DNA from: Balanoglossus misakiensis | Lineage: Eukaryota > Hemichordata | Length of the DNA: 64,000 bases | Direction: 5' to 3' | Assembly: GCA_040954595.2 (NCBI GenBank) | Contig: CM082583.2 | Coordinates: forward strand, 7,254,001-7,318,000 | Shown here: piece after piece, positions 1 to 11,491 of the stretch | How the letters are laid out: the number at the start of each line of letters is the position of its first letter | Numbering within the stretch: position 1 is the first letter of the stretch | The notes under the pieces: model-generated | What the model saw: only the letters and a program-made list of their open reading frames with translations | Databases searched by the model: none | What the model was told of the DNA's origin: nothing | Program-made: the position numbers and the translations under genes

Positions 1-1488
1 GTTTTTGGAAACGAGATGATCTCAAATTCAAAGGTGGCTTTGATTCTCGTTGAATTTCCCTGACTACACTAAGAGTACTTTAACCCGCACCCGTTTTTTT
101 TAAATACAACAATGTGCTGTAAATTAATTCATCATTGTTGTCATGTTTATATAATAGGCCAACATTCATATCAAAGGAGAATGACAGCTCTACAATACAC
201 ATGCAGTTGGCCACATTGTCCTGCCATCGTCAGACTTGACATTCAACGAAAGTTGTATCTTTCCTGTGTACGAATCGAAGACACTGGAAAGGATTGTGGT
301 GTCCTTCTGAAGTCAGAATAATTCAAAATCAACCGATCAAAACGCAGAGGACATATTTTGCCCGCTATCTGATATTTTAGATCGTTGGTGCTTGGTTAAA
401 TTTTGATGACAAAAATTACTCGGGTGTTATAAATATTGGAAGGACGTAATGTGTCTTTAAATCAGCGATAATAATGAATTATTGTATGAATAATATTATG
501 GCATTAAATATTAACATTTTAATTCAACACCATTGCAAAGCCCGCGGCTATGTGCCGTTATAGCACATGATGCTAGCTCATGCCAGATTGATGCGAATTC
601 TGGAAGACAAAACGCAATGATTTACGCTCCTGTAGTTTTTGTGTGATATTTCATTTTTCCATGAAGGAACTCGCATCAAATTATAAATTTCGATGTTATT
701 TTGACAGTTGTATTACAGCAAAGGCGTTAAAATGCGATTTTTATAAGTTGAATTCGTTGATTAGGGCAAATATATGTGACTTTCAATGGAACGGAGACCA
801 TGGAAACAAATAATATCACTGGTATGCGCCTGACCTCAGGACAGAAAAAATATGAGGTTGTCATGACAATGATCACGCATTGGGCAAATGTCAGAGAGAA
901 AGAGAGCTCGCCAAAAATGATTTAGACATTTATCAAGAGAGTTTGAGTTTTTATTTAACGTAGAAAAAATCTCTCTCCTCTCAAAGTATATTTGAGAGTC
1001 TCAACAACCAGCAACTCAGTGCGAGTGTGAATCAGTTCCGTTTACAGAGAATCAGCATTAAATATCGGAGAATATAAAGGGGGTATTTACTTTGAACACG
1101 TGATCATCTGACGATAACCACTGGTGTGATCCTAAAGAGTCTTGCTTACACATCAATCTAAGCGTTGCCATCATTAGTGACGTCACATCGAATGAGGGAC
1201 TTGAAATAAAACAATGATGCCATTATCGGCAATCGATGACAACCTCGGTTTAATATTTACGCATGTGATCTACGGAAGGAAGCATATCCGTGGTGTGAGC
1301 AAACACAGCGGCAAGCCCGTCCTGGCACCGGCTCGGCTTCGCTCTAAAACGCGTGCAGTATACATCGCTGCCGACGACTGTCAAAGAGAAGAGAAATCGA
1401 TGACATGCACGCCGGTGTCATTATTAACAAGATTTGTTAATTTGTGGCCACTCGCGTGTTTACTTTATACCACAATCGACAGTCTTCG

Positions 1489-1570
1489 TTCATTCATTCA
1501 TTCATTCATTCATTCATTCATTCATTCATTCATTCATTCATTCATTCATTCATTCATTCATTCATTCATT
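1489..1570. repeat. TTCA tetranucleotide microsatellite
   Basis: About 20 uninterrupted TTCA units over 82 bp. It is followed by degenerate TCCG/TCCA units, a short CATC run (about 1603-1624) and CA-rich sequence to about 1655. The open frames across it (FIHS repeats) are products of the repeat itself, not genes. Confidence 0.97.
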
Positions 1571-2615
1571 CGTCAATCCGTCCGTCCGTCTATCCATAGA
1601 TACATCCATCCATCCATCCATCCACACACATACACGCATGGTATACACACACACATGGTAACACTATAGAAATGGTGGTTTCGAGTAAACCTATGTAGAT
1701 ACTAACACGTTATTTCACGCGTGAATTGGTATCACCTATAGGGATATCCGCAGTCACGCACGAATTCCCGACGAAAGGAAATTCGACGGAACGGGAAAAG
1801 TTCGCCGAAACACCGAATAGGCCTAGTTCTGGATTGAAATGCACACGCCGTGCGCATGTGCATGGAAATGAACACGGAGTAAAGGATTTTAAGAAATCAA
1901 TAGCAAAGCGAGCTCTTCTGATATGTGTTAATAAAAAAAACCAAGACCCCTATCGCGGCGGACACTTGTCCTTGAACTACAGAGAGAAGGAGAGCAAACA
2001 GCGTGATTGCGTGAAATTGTACATTTCGATTCTTTCAGTGTCAAGATTCTTAATTAACGCATTTCAACTGTTTTGATTCATTTGTTATTTCATTATTTCA
2101 ACCGTGTTAGCCAGGGTTTCGATAACAGCATGTATCCTCGAAACAATAGCAAGAGATTTGGGGGAGACTATTTTTTATAGATTATTGGGAGTGGCGCTCT
2201 TCCGAGCCGCCATTGTTCCCCAATTTGAGTGATTCTATTGGCTCAAGCAGAGCTCCATTCATCGTTTCAAGTCATACACTGCCCCTCAGTTTATCATCTC
2301 GAGTTCGGCATTCTTTCTTATTCATCCGTGCTCATTGCCTATATTTTTCATATGCAGTTTGCCTCGCAGCGTGCTTGCCTCGACGACAATGGCGATGTTT
2401 AATATTTCGTCCTGAATTATTCATGTGCGCCGCAGAACTGAAGTGCACAAAGGGTTTTACTGGGATTTGAAACAAATTCCCGCTGGCAAGGAAAGCGACA
2501 CAGCTATATTAAAGTTTTGCTTTGAATAAGCAATGATGAATCAGCGGACGCGAAATTATATTCGAGTACGTTTTCCCCTGATATTTTTCCCTCCACTTTC
2601 AAATTTGCATTCGTG

Positions 2616-2651
2616 TTCTGGATCGTATTCTGGTTCGTAATCTGGTGAATT
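2616..2651. repeat. 12-bp minisatellite, three units
   Basis: Three adjacent units: TTCTGGATCGTA, TTCTGGTTCGTA and a diverged ATCTGGTGAATT. The period is a multiple of three, so a minus-strand open frame shows an NT-rich repeat; nothing else suggests a gene. Confidence 0.7.
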
Positions 2652-5600
2652 GTGTCCGTCTTTGCTATCATTTCATCGGTTGCAGTTTCCCATGAAAATA
2701 TCATGTCGTGCATTGTTAGGCCTACATTTCCCTATCTACCCAAATCAAAACATCTACATCAATTGCTTGCCTGTTCGTCTGTCTGTTCCTGGTACTCGCG
2801 AGTTTGTCCATCAAAACAGTTGCTCCCGTGACAAAAATATTTGCAAGTTTAACTGTTTAGAGGTACCGTTCGACGTTTTTATCAGTCATAGCGTATTAAA
2901 ACATTCTCTGCCAATAAATGCAAAATGTTGTGGTAACAACATTTAAAACATCTAAGATGCAACATGGGCTTGTTGATATGCCCATCTGTTTGATGGTTCG
3001 CCACTAGATGGCGCATGTCCATACTGTAGATAGGAGCGGAACAGGTCTACAATTTGGGATTGGGCGGAAGTGATTCAATACGTGAAATTCGAGTCCGTCG
3101 CGTCTTCTCACACTACAGAGATATGATTCATGTCTTGATAAGTGAATTTTGATTGGCTTTTTATTATTTGATAGGATCTCCATATACTTTATGAAAGATT
3201 AATGATACGTTATGAAAACCGATGAAAACCAGAGGATACTGTTTCCCCAGTTCTCGGCAAGGACCCCCCGATTTCTCACGTGACGAGACTGCGTCGACAA
3301 ATTTCGATTACTGTCCGTTTGAATAATTAATGATTTACGTCCATAATCTGGCAAACTTTATTAACAGGCTCTAATTAAGTTATCCCGGGCAGCCGTAAAA
3401 ATGTTCGATCCACAATAGAGGAATGTCGACCATTAAAAAGCGTAAACGTTTGATCGTCATCCATAGAATTATGAGGTTTTGTTATGCTGTCAGCTCATGC
3501 CCCGAGGATGGAATGATGAATAAAAATAATCGGCAGAGGTCTGGAATTTGGGACGATTCTCTATTGGATAGCGACTCTTGCGCTCAACCAGGAAAAATGT
3601 ATCATGTCAAAATATTAGCCAGCTCTTGAGTATACGATATTGTATGTGTGAACAGATAAGTGTATTATTGAAACTGCAGGGACGAGTGGCGCCGCCCCTG
3701 ACAAAGAGTATTTCTTGCTTTTGACTAAATAGTATTCCCTGGCTCATGGAAGTCCTCATCGCATAATTTCATGAACCCAAAAAGGCATTTTAAATCCCGG
3801 CTAGACCCAAACCGACCATATATTAAAAACACAATCATTTGCCGGCACACGGCCGTGGCGAGATAACGGCCTGGACAACAGCGTTATCACAGCAAGGTTG
3901 GAGAAGGAAAAGTCTTCGATGACGCCATTTATGGTACGTACCATAAACTGTGTGTACGCGTCACAAGGTGTGAGTCGATCAGTACACGTATGCTTTATAC
4001 AAAAAATAGCCAAATGAGAGACACTTCACTCTCTTACAGATCAATGTAAAGGAAAACCCTGTAATTAAAAAAAGTTGTTCGCATTTTTCAGTTGCATTTC
4101 TTGTTATATAAAACAGATCACAGTTGACTGACTACAGATGGCTGTTCACCTGGTAATACCTGAAAAGCCTGCTGAAAGCCCGGGAAGCGACGCGTCTCCC
4201 CTCATCGGTCACCATGGAGATCCATACATTTCACCAGTGTACATGCTGCCCTCACACATCACTGACCTCGTGTTTGTAAACATGATCGTTAATACTTTCT
4301 CGCTGTTATCATTCGTATCTCAAGAATGAGATATATTTGTATCGTCGTGTTTGTTTTTAGTTTTGTCTTTCTATTTTATTTTCAAATTATTGCTGAAGCC
4401 GTTTTGTTCTACTCGCCGAGAAGATTACCGATAGTAATTAGAATTCTGAACACGTTTCCGAGACGGTTCTGAGACCACAAAGAAGGTCTCGTTTATCCCG
4501 GAAAATCCCGGATTTCACGGAGATCCAGACTGCAAAAATCTGCTGCGTAATTTGTTGTTGGATAAGCTAAACACACGATCGTATTTTTTGTAAATGTCGA
4601 CATTTATGGATTAGAGGCGAGCGTGCGGAGATTTCCCGAAGAAATTGACGCCTTCTCACACAGTCCGTGAATTTTCCCCGCGCCCGGCTTCTTCCATTGG
4701 GGAGAAGACTCGCGCCGAGGAATGAACACCATCAACCGGAAAATTGGTGTCATGGAATCCGTTTAAAGGTGACGCGGGGATGAAAGGAGAAGTGCAGACC
4801 CCGGGGATTTGACAAACATTCGATCGGAGACATGGCGAATTCGTTGCCGCTTGTGCGATTAAGGATTAGGCGAAAGCAATTCGGGCGCGCGCGAGAAAGT
4901 TATTTATCGTTGTTGATGCATCCAAATCGTTGTCGCTGCGGGCTCTTCAACGCGTCAAGTAAGGAGCGATGGAGTCTCGTGGAAGACGAAAATATTGATT
5001 TAGAGGAAGTTGCTGGCGTTTATTCTTTCGGGGGGAATGTTCAGCCCCCTTTTCTTCTGCCTACCTTTCTCAGACTGTGATGAACTGCAGGAAAGTCTGC
5101 AACCAACTTTCGTAATCCTCAATCAGAAAATTATTTTTAGATTACCCAGAGATTTGCAGTAATTAAGATGGCTACTCACACACACTCACGGTTCCCCCGG
5201 TACGGGATTAAAGCCATCGCAATCATTGAAAACAATCTTAGTTGGAGGCGACTTTGAAAATTCCAAAAGACTCTTCAATCGCACGGGAAAACAAACCTTG
5301 TGCGACATATTCTGAGAAAGAAAACGCCCCCTACCGGTCCGCCTCACGGCCTACTGTTCGATCACCGCCTCGGGCTTGTCATGAAACCTACAGAGACAGA
5401 ATAAAAATAGAAAAATCCAACAAATGCTAGCTTGTTTGCAAAAAATAAAGTGCCTGGCTGACATTAGAGATATCTTCACGGGTACTCGTTAAAAGGGGTG
5501 TTCTTACACGAAGAAATTTCCAAGGTGATATCAAACCTTGCATAAAGCGGACTATTTACAGCCTATTAAAGTCGGCCAAAGTCCTTTAAAATAACATATT

Positions 5601-5680
5601 TTATTTTATTTGAATATTAGTCCGGCAAAAAAATTGCATAACTGAATCGTTTATAACGATGAAACACAGTATATTAACCT

Positions 5681-5696
5681 GGAATGTTCTAGAACA
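5681..5696. promoter_or_regulatory. Heat-shock-element-like triple
   Basis: GAA-TG-TTC-TA-GAA matches the canonical three-unit nGAAnnTTCnnGAAn heat shock element with no mismatch. No gene start is recognised beside it, and one such match in a window this size is near chance expectation. Confidence 0.2.
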
Positions 5697-6425
5697 AAAT
5701 CTGGTTCACTAATTTCTGGAAATAAGTCGTCCAACTTGAACGTGATCCAGAACCACGGTGCCTGTGTGGCAACTCTTCGGCGCCACTGTAATCAGCCGGG
5801 CGAATTAGAAGCTACTGGCGGTGATGCCCGGGTGGTCACGGATTGCCACTGGCTTAAACGGCTATTCAAGCCCCAGTTCGTTTCAGCGTGTGTATAGGTT
5901 TGAACGTCTATACCTTGACACAGTCGTCGCTGCTCCGATCCCAACTATTGCGTAGCCAGCCGTAACCACAGGACGAATATGAGGAACCAACATGGTGGAC
6001 AGACGGACAGATGCCAACCAACTGTTCGTTAATTATCCACTCCAGTTCTCGTCATATTTCACTCATGAAATATTTGATTACCACTTTTCAGTTCTAATTT
6101 TGCTGTCACAATGGCGCGTTTTATGTTTTGATTAATTTTGTTGGTGCGTGAATTCTCATGTTGACTCACCAATAGCCCGACTTTTGTGACAACAGATTAG
6201 GCGCACATTAGACAAGTCTGCTTCCACTGTACCCCCAACCCCGATTATCTAATTATTTAATCGGCAAATCTTACAGATTATCCGATTAGGTCCGACGGTT
6301 TGTTGTGCACGCCACCTGTCTGGTTGAGAGTTCCGTATACCTACTATACATGTACTATAGCTGTCTGGGCACATTTCTTTACTTGCACGCGCGTGGCGCG
6401 GAGCGGGTCTCCAAGACATCGGTTC

Positions 6426-6439
6426 GTCGCCATGGAGAC
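6426..6439. promoter_or_regulatory. RFX X-box-like site
   Basis: GTCGCCATGGAGAC fits the degenerate X-box RYYVYYWWRRNRAC at every position. RFX factors bind such sites in promoters of cilia genes. No adjacent gene is recognised. Confidence 0.3.
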
Positions 6440-6843
6440 GGCTCGCCCACGCTTGATTTGTCTACCGAACCGAAAACAGGAAAACAAATTGTAAATTAAA
6501 ATTTTGGGCCATTAATTCATAACTCGTTGACTCCCCGTGAACAAACTTCCTGCTATAAAAACAGGTATTGAAAAATTAATTCTCTGGTACAACAAGTACA
6601 CACGGAGGCTGGGCCATAACGACGAAAGACCGTATACATACACACCGAATGTAAGCATGGCGCGCCAATTAACTACATTTGAGAATTCGAGTCTTGATTT
6701 TTGTTGAGTTAATACGCTAAATATATTTTTTCACGAGGCGAATGTTGAAAAAATTGAAATTCCGATATCTGACATAGTATACATGTACCTTACACATGCA
6801 TAATTTATGATTTCATTTGCCTTGCCAAATAAGGTAGTATCAT

Positions 6844-6901
6844 GTGATCACGAGAATGTTTCTCGAGATCACGAAACTTCTCGAGATTACGGAAAACTCT
6901 C
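6844..6901. repeat. Short tandem repeat of an 18-21 bp unit
   Basis: Three units share the pattern GAGATCACGAAA...TTCTC: 6844-6864, 6865-6882 and 6883-6901. Junctions contain TTCTCGAGA, a palindrome, so each boundary could fold back. It may be a remnant of a satellite or mobile-element tail. Confidence 0.6.
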
Positions 6902-9674
6902 TGGCGATGTGGGATAGTTTCTAACAGATCGAGATATTTTGGTGAACAAAATACCCCTTACATGCTTTCCTACAGACTGATAAAGCCAAAGACCATACTT
7001 GCCAATAACGAGATAGGAGTGAAAAGGAAGTGTAGATTATAAAAACAAAAATACCGGAAAAGAAAAAAAAAACTATCAACAGTTGCACCTGCTCTGCCCT
7101 ATATCACACAGAACTTATAAAAAACTCAATATTTGTTTATGCAAGGTCGAAAATTTATTGGCTGAGGACAAAGGATGTTAAAATTCTGTTTGTTGCGCTG
7201 CAGTGTGCAATATAGTTTTACACCCACCATGATTATTACGACTCTGCTGTTTTCATTGTTCGAGTCTTACCGTTGGCCATTTCATGATCTCTCGCTTGGC
7301 GCGCTTAATTTACAGTCTATAGTTTTATTAGTATTATCTTTCCGGATGAACTGTCGCGCTTCGCGGAGCACGCTAAGAAGATTCGTGCGTCGACGCCATT
7401 GTTTTTTTTTAAAATAGAAAATGGTTAAAAAAAATTGTGATCCACTGGGATGAAATGGTCTCGCGTGAGCAAATGTGATCACCACAAAAAGTGTTCTGTT
7501 TTTTTTGTTCTCAAGAAGCCGTAATTAAAACACACCGGAAGCGCACGATATTTTACACCTTACAGTTATGGTAATTACCGGTTTCGTTTCCGTTTGTGCG
7601 ACACACCTCGACGGACTTTTATGAACAAGTAATTATTCTGGGCGAAAAAAGGTTTCGGACAAAGTGCATTTTTTATCATTTACATGACACGGTGATTCTC
7701 GACGATTTTTTTAATTCTCTACGCTTGAAGGTCGTCGTTGTTATTGAGAAAATCAACTTCGAAAACAGGCAATGTTGAAAGTTGAAACTGTTTCCGGCAT
7801 GAAATAGGCCTAATAAAGAAAATGGACAACAGTAATGTCGACCACATTAGATAAGGTCATAAAACAAATGATCGCGACATTTGCAAAATATGCATCATTA
7901 TTGTATACGACAAATAGTTTGTAAACCGTATTTAAAAAGTTGAACTTTTACACTGGGGTTACACTGGTACTCTTGCTTATTTTTTCTCAGATGCGCATTT
8001 GCGGGACCACAGACGTCATTGGTTGAGAAGTAATATCACTATTATCTGTCAGGTGGCCCGTACCAGTACTAACTCTTTTATGTGACCCCTGAGAACAACA
8101 GGTGGTTTATGACACGACTTGTTATTAGCATAAAAACTAAACTCTCTTTGTCCTCTCCACACCGTGAGCTATGTCATGGTCTAGGGCATATTGTTCACCA
8201 ATTTTTAACCAGTTTGTTCAAACCCATGACAGATGGTGCGCGCGAACCATGTCATCTTCCCTACGACAAATTATTTACAGCGATGCCTGAACATGAAGGA
8301 AACGCTTTAGCAATTTTTTTGCAACGATACGTCAATTGTAGGAACTGCAGCTCAGCTGATGAAATCGGCCCGTTATCATTACAAAAAATGGCAAATTATT
8401 GTATTTTAACTTTCCATTCAATCGTATTTTTATATCCGTCATAAATTATCAGAATTGTGTAAACGTTAATAAGGAGTGTGCCGAAAATAGAATTAACGAG
8501 GGTTAGTTCAAATTTACTACTTCATTTTCTGGAGGGGCGCTAATTAAGACGGTGCTGATTTGTGTGTTCATTAATTTAGGGCGCTCCAAGGCGAAAAACT
8601 CGAAAGAAAAGCCGTTGCCTGGAAACAAGGCGAGTCGCCGAGTTAATGAAACATCGGTTGAGGGCCAGTTCTCGCTGATTAATAGCTTCGACACATATTA
8701 CACTAACATATGATGAATTATTAAAGGTCAATTAGTGAGAGCTGGACATTCTGATTAATTTTTAATATCCTCTCGAAAAACCGAATCAAGACAGGGTCAA
8801 GACTTGAGCTTTCTCCTCCGAGTCATACAGATTTAGACGTGGCCCAGGAGACCATTTTGACCATGGCTAGTTTCTAACACCAAAAGCCAAATAACAACAG
8901 CTAAAACTGTTACACGTTCACCTTCATTGACTTCGAGGATCTCACCATGTTATGTTAACGTGGTAGTTCAAACCTTTGCTCATCACTTACACAAAGCCCT
9001 AAATGGACTCTCTCCACAACATCTCAGGAACTTATTCTTCGCCCATCCGATAAATGCCTTCGCCCAGATGGAATCTGACTTTCTCAACTCTCTCTTCATT
9101 CTCTTCAGCAGCGTCTGTTATTTGGAACTCTCTACCCTCCAATATTTTATCCATGTGTTGTCGAAGCATGAAGCTTACTTAAAGATTTTGGAGGCTTCTC
9201 TAACAAATTGTCTTGCGGTGTAAACACAATCAGTTCTACTTTGCCTTTATTAACAATGATGAGCCTAAAACGAGTTAGAAAACAGAGTCCCATTGCAAGG
9301 CTCCGTTGTAAAAGGTACTTACGGATTAACTTGTCTATAAGTCGGCACTGCAGATAAATATTTTATCACGTGCACGTGTATAGACAGACGATTTACTTGT
9401 GTGTGCACTTCAACCAAAGCTCAGGCACCTTCAAGGTGGTACTTGTCTAAAATAGATGTCAGCAAAGGTTGTGAATGAAGACAGAGACTCTCGAGTTTAG
9501 ATGGTACAAGTACACGTATATACAATGGGGAACATTTGGAGAACAGCCGCCGTCGGCATTGCCAAATGCACCAAATATGAAGTGTTCATGGAGGTATATT
9601 TATCTGAACATAAGTCGAAAACACGTCACGGACCAGAACGCACCGTCTGAATGGCGGTTGTGATCTGTGACCTT

Positions 9675-9870
9675 CTGGACATGACAACTTCACATTAACA
9701 AACAGGTCAGAAAATGGACAGTCGATATCAAATCTCGGCAGACATTTCACCAACAGACAAATCTTGTGATATGGGCCTGGACAGGACACCTTCACATGTG
9801 GTAAGAAACAGGTCAGAAAAAATGGACAGTCGATATCAAATCTCGGCAGACATTTCACCAACAGACAAAT
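9675..9870. repeat. Tandem duplication, about 105-bp unit, two copies
   Basis: Copy 1 is 9675-9762 and copy 2 is 9777-9870. The last 49 bases (9714-9762 and 9822-9870) are identical and exactly 108 bp apart; the first halves are diverged. Because 108 is a multiple of three, open frames on both strands carry a 36-residue repeat (the + frame repeats MDSRYQISADISPTDK). Upstream stop codons break the + frame, and no start or splice context supports a gene. Confidence 0.85.
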
Positions 9871-10258
9871 GGCCACCACGTTCATCAAAAGAGATGCGTA
9901 AAAGATTGTGATAAGGATACGAATTCTTTCAATTATTCCAATCTGGTTAAAACCGGTTGTAATACAAAGTTCCCCGAAGACCAGGCTGTCATACAGTAAC
10001 ACGGTTTCTGAGAAACTTCACATTAGTGGCCGCATAAGGAGAATGGCCGATTGATTATCATCGGTTCATTCGGATATGACGAATCTTGACCCAAACGTGT
10101 GAGTATCAGACAGATATGGATCTTGACTCATACCAGGGGCTTTCAGCTGAGGCTTGGCTTTGAAACCTTCATAACATTGTTAAGAAACTTCTTCTATGTG
10201 TACTCCCACACTAATACAGTCAATGATAACGACATCTTTAGTCTCGTTCACTGTCAGA

Positions 10259-10320
10259 GATGATGATGATGATGATGAAGTTCGCTACAAAGGTTAAGGT
10301 TCACTACAAAGGTTAAAGGT
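10259..10320. promoter_or_regulatory. GAT microsatellite and tandem TCF/nuclear-receptor-like sites
   Basis: A GAT run (10259-10279) is followed by a 19-bp tandem duplication (TTCGCTACAAAGGTTAAGG, then TTCACTACAAAGGTTAAAGG). Each unit has TACAAAGG (10286-10293 and 10305-10312), which fits the TCF/LEF consensus. The junction AGGTTAAGGTTCA looks like a DR1 nuclear-receptor site. It lies about 13 kb upstream of Islet. Function is inference only. Confidence 0.35.
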
Positions 10321-10764
10321 TTACAAGTGTCAGTCTACCAGTATGCTATTGAGAAAATGTTTTTGAAATATGTTTGCGTTTCTCTTCTGGCGACAACCCC
10401 TTCCTGGTGTCGCAATTCATACCCAGTTGATGCAGCGCACCGTCTGTTTGAAGAATTACAACACATTACAGCGATAATTCACCCCAGCCTTGAAAAATCA
10501 ATCGGAGAGAATACATTTCTTTGGTTAGTAAATAACACCAGATGGCGTATGCCACTATGATATATTCAAAACAATCCCAACACAATCGGTGGCATTGTGT
10601 GCGTGTTCTATGATTAACTAAATGACTACAAAGGGCTGTGTTTGAATTTGCTCATCATCGCCATCGTGGCATGAATTTGTCAAGTCTATCTAGTGTTACG
10701 ATTTTATACACGTCATTCCAAGCACGCCAGGTCGGGCATATGGCGTTTTTGATCCAATGGAACG

Positions 10765-10784
10765 GACGCGACGCGACGCGACAC
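10765..10784. repeat. GACGC pentanucleotide repeat
   Basis: Three GACGC units and one GACAC, all CpG-bearing. Short. Confidence 0.6.
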
Positions 10785-11481
10785 CAGCGAGATCATCACC
10801 CACGTCACTGACAGAACGACGCTACAAGCAAAATCTTATGTTACCGAGAAATACGAATGACAAATAGTCGCTGTAACGGGTGGCAACACCGTGGTAGCAT
10901 GGACCATGGGCTACCTTTGTTCAACAGGAAGCCTCAATAATGCCTGGTTCGCTGGATAGCCGTTTTGATATTGTATACGTCTATCTATTTCGTGAAGAAG
11001 AATATTACGTGGAGAAACCAAAAATAAATACAGAGTTGCACACACTGTTTGTACGCACTTTGTGGGGATCAAGTAAAATCTTGCATCTCAACAGAGTTTA
11101 CTGATAGGAAAAACAAAATCAAATTTTCATAAATGTTTACGGCGTTTATCGGCTTTTAGTGACGTCAACAGATTTCTCATTTCCATCTTCGATCAGTGCG
11201 TCGATGGCGACGAAATTAACTTCTCGGAATTGTGAAACAATAGACCCCAGAACGCCAGTGGAAACACTCTTCGGTGGCGTCTGTCTTTACATTTGACTTG
11301 AAAATTAAATCATTACTGCAAATGCCTGAGGCAAAGACTCTCTGTTGAGCTCTGGGTTGATGTACTAAGCGATGTAGGGTTGGTTTCAACAACCCTGGCT
11401 GGATTTCAGTTTGATTGTAGCTAAAAATAAATTATCGACTTCGCAACGCGTTTCTGTCGTCGGTGATCGAAGTGTGTGTGT

Positions 11482-11491
11482 GGGGGGGGGG
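11482..11491. repeat. Poly-G run (G10) after a GT tract
   Basis: GT repeats at 11472-11481 run directly into ten G residues. Confidence 0.9.

Larger units (their letters stand above)
1..9674. other. Upstream flank, distal part: no supportable gene
   Basis: AT-rich non-coding sequence. Apart from the TTCA microsatellite, the 12-bp and 18-21-bp minisatellites and the single binding-site matches listed separately, I see no exon with family resemblance, no RNA gene and no mobile-element terminus. Open frames are short and typical of chance. A CpG-denser patch lies at about 4610-4960 but has no recognisable gene in it. Confidence 0.6.

Noticed and set aside
1214-1669. FIHS-repeat open frames over the TTCA microsatellite
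   Set aside because: Produced by the tetranucleotide repeat; flanking sequence is not coding.
4138-4329. 63-codon frame after a CTACAG acceptor-like site, with protein-like codons
   Set aside because: No family match and no clear donor; left as non-coding, though a lone exon cannot be fully excluded.
9701-9870. Repeat-spacer-repeat pattern resembling a CRISPR
   Set aside because: Only two copies, animal genome context, and the spacer is itself partly duplicated.
9586-10002. 138-codon minus-strand frame with an internal 36-residue repeat
   Set aside because: The repeat simply reflects the underlying 108-bp DNA duplication; Cys/Pro-rich sequence without a known family.
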